Shown: positions 57,760 through 64,000 of the stretch, one piece after another | How positions within the stretch are numbered: the stretch's first letter is position 1 | Layout of the letters: the number at the start of each line of letters is the position of its first letter | DNA from: Elephas maximus indicus | Taxonomy: Eukaryota; Chordata; Mammalia; Proboscidea; Elephantidae | NCBI RefSeq assembly: GCF_024166365.1 | Contig: NC_064843.1 | Span: 59,544,532-59,608,531 of the forward strand | Length of the DNA: 64,000 nt | Direction of reading: 5' to 3' | Made by a program: the position numbers and the translations under genes | The notes under the pieces: model-generated | Seen by the model: the letters and a program-made list of their open reading frames with translations, nothing else | What the model was told of the DNA's origin: nothing | Databases searched by the model: none

Positions 57760-59720
57760 TTTTAAAAGTTTTCGTTGACAGGTAACTTACATACATACAG
57801 GAGGTGAACACATCCCAAGTGTACTGCTTGGTGAATTTTCATAAACTGAACATACCTCAATAACCAACACCCAGATCAAGAAGCAGGATATTCCCAGCAT
57901 CTCAAATGTCCCCCTTTGGCCTCTTCTCACTCCCTACTCAACCCCCCTATCTATAAGGGAAACCATGATCCCAATTTATAACAACACTATTCAGTTTCTC
58001 CAGTTTTTGCTCTTATATAAATAGACTCATGTCCTCTGTGTGCTTTGTGCCTGGATCCTTTTGTTCAACACTATATCTGTGAAATTCGTCCCCTTTTTGC
58101 ACATACTTTGGATTGTTTATCCTCTTTGCTGTATCATATTTCATTCCATGAAATTACCCCAATTTATTTATCCTACCGTTGATGGGTAGTGTCCAGATTT
58201 GTTTCCCATTTACCTACCTCTCCAGCATTTAACTTTGTCCCAAACACTCGGAACGTTTGTTTGGAACATGAATTCTCACCAACATTTATTTTCTGTTTTT
58301 TGTTTGTATGATTTTATCTTAGCCATCCCAGTGGGAGTGAAATGGTATCTCATTGTAGTTTTGATTTGCATCTCTCTGATGGCTAATGATGCTGAGCATC
58401 TTTTCATGTGTTTGGTGGCCATTTAAATGTCTTCTTTTGAGAAATGTCCATTCAGGTCCTTTGCCCATTTTATGATTGGGTTATTCGTCTTTTTGTTTTT
58501 AAGTTGTTGAAGTTTTATATATTTTGGTTATTAGATTCTTATCAGATATATGGTTTCCGGAGATACTTTTCCAGTTAGTAGCTTATCTTTTTACTTTTTT
58601 GGTAAAGTCTTTTGATGAACAAAAAAAATTTTTTTTAACTTTTATGAAGTCCTGTTTGCTTATTTTTTCTTCTGCTGTTTGTGCTTTTATTTTATATTAG
58701 GTAATCCGTCGTTAAAAGCTAGGCCTAACTGCATTGCCCCTGTATTTTCTTCTCAGAATTTTATTGTTTTAGTATTCACATTTTAGGTCCTCAATCTGTT
58801 TTGAATTTGTTTTTCTGTATGGTGTGAGACATGGATCCTGTTTCCTTGTTCTGCATGTGGAAATCTAATTTTCTCAACACTATTTATTGAAGAGACTCTT
58901 CTTTCCCCTCAAATGGACTTAGCACCCTTGCTAAAAAATCAGTTGACCATAGATGTGTGGGTTTACTTCTGGACTCTTATTTCTATTCCATTGATCTCTG
59001 TGTCTGTTATTATACCGGTACCAGGCTGTTTTGGTTACTGTAGCTGTATAATATGCTTTAAAATCCGGAAGTGTGAGCCTTCCTACTTTGTTCTTCTCTT
59101 GCAACATTGCTTTAGCTATTTGGGGCCTCTTGCCATTCCATATAGGTGGCATGGTGGTTAAGTGCTACAGCTGCTAACTAAAAGGTAGGCAGTTCAAAAC
59201 CACCAGGTGGTCCTTGGAAACTCTATGGGGCAGTTCTACTCTGTCCTGTAGGGTCGCTATGAGTTGGAATCGACTTGATGGCAACAGGTTTGGTTTTTTG
59301 GTGCCATCCCTTATAAAGTTGAAAATTCTTTTTTTCCATTTCTGTAAAGAAGGCTGTTGTAATTTTTATCAGAACTGCATTGAATCTGTAGATTGCTTTG
59401 GGTGGTATTGATGTCTTAACAATGTTAAAGTCTTCCAGTCCATGAACATGGAACATCTTTCCATTTATTTAAGGCTTCTTTTTTTTTTTTACTCTCTTTT
59501 AGAAGTGTTTTATGATTTTCATTGTATAAGTCTTTCATATCCCTGGTTAGGTTTATTCCTAGGCATTTTATTCTCCTAGATGCCATTGTAAGTGGAATTG
59601 TTTCCCTAATTTTCCTTTCAGATTTCTCATTGCTGGTGTATAGAAACCCAATTGATTTTTGTTCGTCGACCTTGTACCCTGCAGGTTTGCTAAATTCCTC
59701 TATTACTCTAGGCCTGTGCT
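57760..59720 (-). mobile_element. L1 3' half (antisense) with SINE
   Basis: TCAAGAAGCAGGATATTCCC, GATTTGCATCTCTCTGATGG, CAGGCTGTTTTGGTTACTG and AATTGATTTTTGTTCGTCG are antisense L1 3' UTR and ORF2 text. It stops near 59720, well short of a full ORF2. A SINE lies at 59146-59301. Confidence 0.8.
59146..59301 (+). mobile_element. Afrotherian SINE
   Basis: GGTGGCATGGTGGTTAAGTG to GGTTTGGTTTTTTGG. Flanks TGCCATTCCATATA and TGCCATCCCTTATA look like an imperfect target-site duplication. Confidence 0.88.
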
Positions 59721-59989
59721 ACTTTCTGCTAAAAAAAAAAATCTTAGGGAGGCAGAGTTTTGGCCTTTGCACAGCATTTCCTCTCCCTTTCTGTGGTAGT
59801 TCATCTTTCCTCCCTGGTTGTTTAGTATTCGAAAGTGCTAGATACCAGTTTTCAACTTCCAATGTCTCCCAAACACACCAGAGAATACGCTGTGACCAGT
59901 CTGTCCACCAGCATCACCGTCACTCAGGTGAGATATCACTCTCTGATCAATAGGTCTGCAGTCCCCTCTCTGGTTATTACTCCCTTCCC
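59721..59989. other. Transition sequence before tandem array
   Basis: There is no clear L1 or tandem-unit match. A 143-codon plus-strand frame crosses from the L1 and has no domain. Confidence 0.4.
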
Positions 59990-61240
59990 TTCTCTGTTTC
60001 TGCAACCAAGCCTGCAGGGCTGGGTGTTGCCCTCCGATTTTGCTTAAGGCTTTCATCCCTGCTCTTTGGGGGTTGCTTATATCTGAGTTGGCATTCAGGA
60101 GAAGCACGGACAGACTTTCCTTTGTTTCAGGAGAAGGAGGGGCTGGCACTTCCAAGAAGACCTCTGAGAGATCTGTCTTGTTAGTGTCAGTGCCCCAGTG
60201 GCCCTAGGTGGTTGGGAAGCGGTCTCTACTTAAGTGACTTGCTTTCTGGCCCCACTGTAGGACACCTTCTGTAGGAATTTGCATCAGTCCAGCAGCTAAC
60301 AGTTACTGGGTGGGGAGGGGCTGTCGTGCCCTGAACAATCCCTCTGGGAGTTCTGCCTCCTTGCTGTCAGTGCTCCCTCTCCCTTGTATTATGTTGGCTG
60401 TGTGTGCAGCCTTCACTCAAGATGCCTGCTTCCTAGCACACAGCAGCCTCAGTCACTATACCCCTCAGAGCTGACTGGATGGTGGAGCAGGTAGACCTAA
60501 ACTGACCTCCAGGATATCCGTCCTGTAGGTTTCAGAGGCCTGAGGTATGGGGTGCACAGGGAGGCAGGTAGAGTGTTGACCATGGAAGCAGACTTTACTG
60601 CAGGGTGCCTTCTGTAGCAATTTGCAGCAGTCTGGCAGCTCCCCGTCACCAGGTGGGGGAGGGGCTGGGCTGTCACATTCCATTGGACCCTTAGGGAGGT
60701 TTGCCTTGTTCCTATCAGAGCCCACACCCACCCCCAACTTAGTATGTTGGCTGTTGGTATAATCTCCACTCAAGTTGCCAGCTTCCTACACACAGCAGAC
60801 AGTCAGCAGTCCTCAGTGCTAACCAGAAGGGGGCGCAAACAGACCCAAACTGACCCCAGGAAGGTCTTCCTGCAAGTTATAGAGGCCTGACCTATGGGTG
60901 CACAGGGAGGCAGGTAGAGTGTTGACTATGGGGGCAGATTCTACTGCAGGGGCCTTCTGTAGCGGTTCACGGCAACCTTGCAGCTGACAGTGTCCAAGTG
61001 GGGGAGGCACTGGCATGCTCCAAATGGACATGTGGGGAGGTAGGCCTTGTCGAATTTAGAGAAGAGTCTTGGAGTCCTGTCTCTTTGTATAGGCAGGAGT
61101 ATGGGGGTTAGGGAAGCAGGCTTTTTTGCTGGGGCTGTTCACAGTTCACAGCAGCCAACATCTATTGCTGGGAGGAGGAGGGGTGGGGCCGTTGGGAGAA
61201 AGGATTTTCCTGCTGTATACAACTCGACTCATTGTTGATT
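59990..61240 (-). repeat. Tandem array, period about 345 bp
   Basis: CCTTCTGTAG recurs at 60265, 60608 and 60953, and GAGGCAGGTAGAGTGTTGAC at 60561 and 60907, giving a 343-346 bp period. Degraded partial units extend left (CTGTCTTGTTAGTGTCAGTG near 60173) and right (GGGAAGCAGGCTTTTTTGCT near 61108). It is GC-richer than its surroundings. Its place beside an antisense L1 makes L1 5' UTR monomers one possibility; strand is assigned on that guess. Confidence 0.75.
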
Positions 61241-61817
61241 CATTGATTCTTTCTTGTCTGCAGTTCCCTGCTGCTGTCCACAGCTTCCTGATTCAGAGTC
61301 CCTCAAAGCCAAGCCCCATTCCTTTGTTGTATTTGGGGGGGGGCGGAGGGGGTTAGAACAATGGTCTGTTTATGCCTTTATCTTCCTAGAATTGCAATGG
61401 AGCAATTCTTGATATAATCCATACAAGAAGGAAAAGCCACTGGCTTTAGGCTCTTAAGTTGATTTTGCGGTTAAGGAAAGGTGGCTGCTTTTGATCCTGC
61501 TTTGGGAAGGCTGCTGAATATGTTTCACTACCTCCACCCCATCTCAATCGGATGCTCCACTATTGGCTCCAGGATATCCATTTACGCTGATGAGGCCCAT
61601 TCTTCTGGTTTTGATGGTGATCCTTTTAAGGTTTGAGCACGTACAGACTCAGGCAACTATGTCACTAAGGCAACTATGTCATAACCAGCTGCTAGAGGAA
61701 GTGGTTGGAAGGAACCTTCGATAATAAGATGTATCCCAATAGAGCTGTTAAAATGTGGGAGAAAACCCCAGGACCTTAGAATTAAAGCAATACACTAACC
61801 TTATGGTTGCCTCTGAG
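61241..61817. other. Non-coding sequence
   Basis: A G-rich run lies at 61336-61352. Nothing else was recognised. Confidence 0.5.
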
Positions 61818-62080
61818 GCATTGGTGATTCAGTGGTAGAATTCTTGCCCTCCAAGTGGGAAAACTGGGTTTGATTCCTGGACAACGCACCCCATGGGCAG
61901 CCACCACCTATCTCTTAGTGGAGGCTTCCAGACTAAGATGAACTAGTAGGAAAGGCCTGGTGATCTACTTTTGAAAATCAGCCAGTGAAAACCCTATGGA
62001 TCACAACAGTGCATGACTGGGCAGCGTTCCATTCCACTGTGAACATGGTTACTGTGGGCTGACTCGACAGCAGCTAATTA
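61818..62080 (+). mobile_element. Chimeric SINE: tRNA-Gly head on deleted RTE body
   Basis: Bases 61818-61888 resemble tRNA-Gly: GCATTGGTGATTCAGTGGTA (A box), then GGTTTGATTCC (B box), closing near GCA. There follow RTE 5'-region text (GGCTTCCAGACTAAGATGA, CAGCCAGTGAAAACCC) and RTE 3'-end text (GTGCATGACTGGGCAG, GGGCTGACTCGACAGCAG). The body matches the internally deleted RTE elements at 1681 and 15965, in sense here. The anticodon region is diverged, so it is not a functional tRNA gene. Confidence 0.8.
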
Positions 62081-63084
62081 CAGCAGTTGTCTGCAGGTCA
62101 GCTTGGCCATCATCTCAGACCCACTGCTTTCTAGAGGCCTGCTGCCTTGTCATGGTTTGTAGCCTGTGTCCAAACACTTTATTTTTTTTCATGTTTCTGA
62201 AAATATTGTACGTAAACTGATTTTATAGCTTCACCCCCTCCCCCCAACCCAAAGTAAACCAAGTAATGCAAATCAGTAGTTTTCAGGAGAACTTTGGATA
62301 GGCTCATTACTTTATTGTGAAACAGTCAGCATCAAATCACCCCTGGGGAGGCATGGGTTATGCTGCCTTCCCTTACACCCCGAGGCTCCACTGTGAGAGG
62401 AGATGGAGCAAAGGCTTAATTTTCTACTTGATTTTTCTGGTTTCCTGGGGACAAGCTCTAGCACTGGCATATGGATGCTCCGTGAAAGCACTGCCTCTGA
62501 GACCCTTGCAAAGGGAGTTTGTTTTGTTTGCTTTTGGACAGAGGTTCATTCAGAAAAAGGCTTAGGCAACTTCCCCAGGGAACTTCACCTTTACTTCTAA
62601 TGGCTTTAAGAGCCTGGAGATTCAATACTTATCTCCCTGACTTCAGAGGTTGCCTGAGAAAGGGCTTGGAGGGCTGAAAAGTGAGGACTTATTTTTTTTT
62701 TTAGGGTCTTCTAGTGGATGTTTCAGCATCGTTGTGACTACAGACTCTGAGAGGTCTTTTGTCTATTCTATATATAGGTTTTGAACAAATTAATTTTTTC
62801 AACAGTCTTCACGGTGACTTGTAAGGAGAGACCCACGTTACTTAGTCTGGGCTTTGGAGAATAGAGCAATGCTTCAGGCCTGAATGGAAGGGAAACTGTT
62901 GCAGATATTAGGGGAAGGCTTTTCTTAAAACTCTGGAGAGAGGCAAAGTGAAAGAGAGGAAAGGGGAGAGAGGTTGCCTGAGGCTAGGGAATGGCAGGAG
63001 GCTGTACTAATGGTATGACATTGTGGGACTTTGAATAACTGATCTTGATTCTGCTTCCCCCACCCACCCAACATTATACATTCA
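62081..63084. other. Non-coding sequence, nothing recognised
   Basis: No repeat or credible exon was seen. Short T tracts lie at 62183-62190 and 62692-62702. Confidence 0.45.
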
Positions 63085-63480
63085 CACTCTTGCCATGACC
63101 TCATGGGAGAGGAGTATTTTTCCCTTGACTTTGGGCTTGGCCATATGACTCATTTTGGCCATTGGGACATATTAGCAGATACACCATAAGCAGAGGCTTA
63201 AAATGCTCTTGGGCAGGGGCTTTGCTCTGTTGCACCCCTGACATTCACCAAGATAAGAACACATTTTGGGTATCTGCAGGACCAAGGACAATGTGGAACA
63301 CATGGAGCAGACCTGGACTCAACCCACAGCTTGAGCCAAGCCTATCCAAGTCCAGACTAGATCAGCCAAAGCCTACCTGATCCCAAGATCTGTGATTGGA
63401 GGATGAATTATTTTTGTATGTCACTTAGCTTTTAGATTATTTGTTACACAGCACATTGTGGTAATAGCTTGTCAAAGAGT
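63085..63480 (+). mobile_element. Old LTR-type repeat
   Basis: CTTGGCCATATGACTCATTT, GGCCATTGGGACATATTAGC and TTGTTACACAGCACATTGTG put this with the copies at 1320 and 6180. It is the most complete of the family in the window. Subfamily unknown. Confidence 0.5.
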
Positions 63481-64000
63481 AACCACCCATACTCTGATTA
63501 GTGTAAAACTGAGAGATTTATTAAAAGAAAAGGGGCAGCTCAAGTTGGGAATAAACTGAACTCCACGTGGTGGGATCCAGAAATTCAAAATGGCAACTCA
63601 GCAGTGACCTTTTATAGAACAATGGATTTAAAACTCTTTGTTTGATTGGAATTTAAAAACTTAGATCATTTAAAAACATTACTTTATTGGTAATCATAGG
63701 CTTAGATCATCAAAAGGAATTACTCGATTAATACTCGACCATTTTAAGGCAGGGCTTCTGGTGGTGGGGACCCATTAAAACGTAGGTTTCTGTGGCAGGA
63801 GCTCACAATGCAGGAATTCCTGGAGCAGAACTTGTAAGGAAGTTTTCCTGTGCCCAGCTCTGTAAAGTGATTAGCTTGAAAGAGTCTACGTCTCTTAGAT
63901 TGGTTACAATGTGGCAATTACACAGACACGTGACAGGGAGGAGTTGCAGTGTAGTTACGTCATCATTATTGGACATTCCTCTTTTAGAAACAGTATGGAA
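63481..64000. other. Unassigned sequence to the window end
   Basis: GAGAGATTTATTAAAAGAAA and AAAATGGCAACTCAGCAGTG have the look of an LTR region but I cannot assign it. No gene is seen. Confidence 0.35.

Noticed and set aside
61818..61888. Functional tRNA-Gly gene
   Set aside because: The anticodon arm and acceptor pairing are diverged, and the sequence continues directly into an RTE-derived body, so it is a SINE head.

Overview
This is a repeat-dense mammalian genomic window with one intact protein-coding gene. The repeats point to an afrotherian mammal, most likely an elephant. tRNA-like SINEs end in a motif like TATGAGTCGGAATTGACTC and a GGTTTGGTTTT tail. RTE-clade LINEs share that 3' motif and end in CACCTAACAACAAC. 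There are also lineage-type L1 3' ends, on top of ancient mammalian MIR, L2, MER5A and MLT1-like repeats. No bacterial, organellar or exogenous viral genes are seen. Species and repeat family names come from pattern recognition without a database search.

The only gene I support is SCP2D1 (21989-22459, + strand), a single-exon, 156-codon SCP2-type sterol/lipid-carrier domain protein. It has a weak promoter-like region just upstream and a polyadenylation signal downstream. As I recall, human SCP2D1 lies on 20p between DTD1 and SLC24A3, so the rest of the window would be intergenic.

Layout. 1-21000: unique sequence with old L1 tails, SINEs, MLT1-like LTRs, MER5A and MIR, two internally deleted RTE derivatives (1681-2072, 15965-16660) and a 28-bp minisatellite (16812-17115). 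21000-22600: MIR, SINE, then SCP2D1. 22600-29480: an L1 tail split by a solo MLT1-like LTR, unique sequence, and an old transposon-like repeat split by a SINE. 29490-32710: a full-length but broken RTE with an 11-bp target-site duplication (TSD). 32722-38570: mostly unique sequence. 38580-48640: L1 material, including one antisense L1 carrying three later insertions: an RTE 3' fragment, a SINE and a full-length 5'-inverted RTE. 51068-57265: further RTE copies, an L1 3' UTR and a second MLT1-like LTR. 57760-61240: an antisense L1, then a tandem array with a period near 345 bp. 61818-62080: a tRNA-Gly-headed chimeric element.

The most interesting signals are molecular records of RTE retrotransposition. 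Two copies with unrelated TSDs share the same in-frame stop and several other substitutions. Two copies have twin-priming-type 5' inversions that resume at the same internal position. Two SINE insertions are only about 50 bp long yet have clean TSDs, and one ends in a foldback hairpin. I found no convincing unknown protein-coding system.
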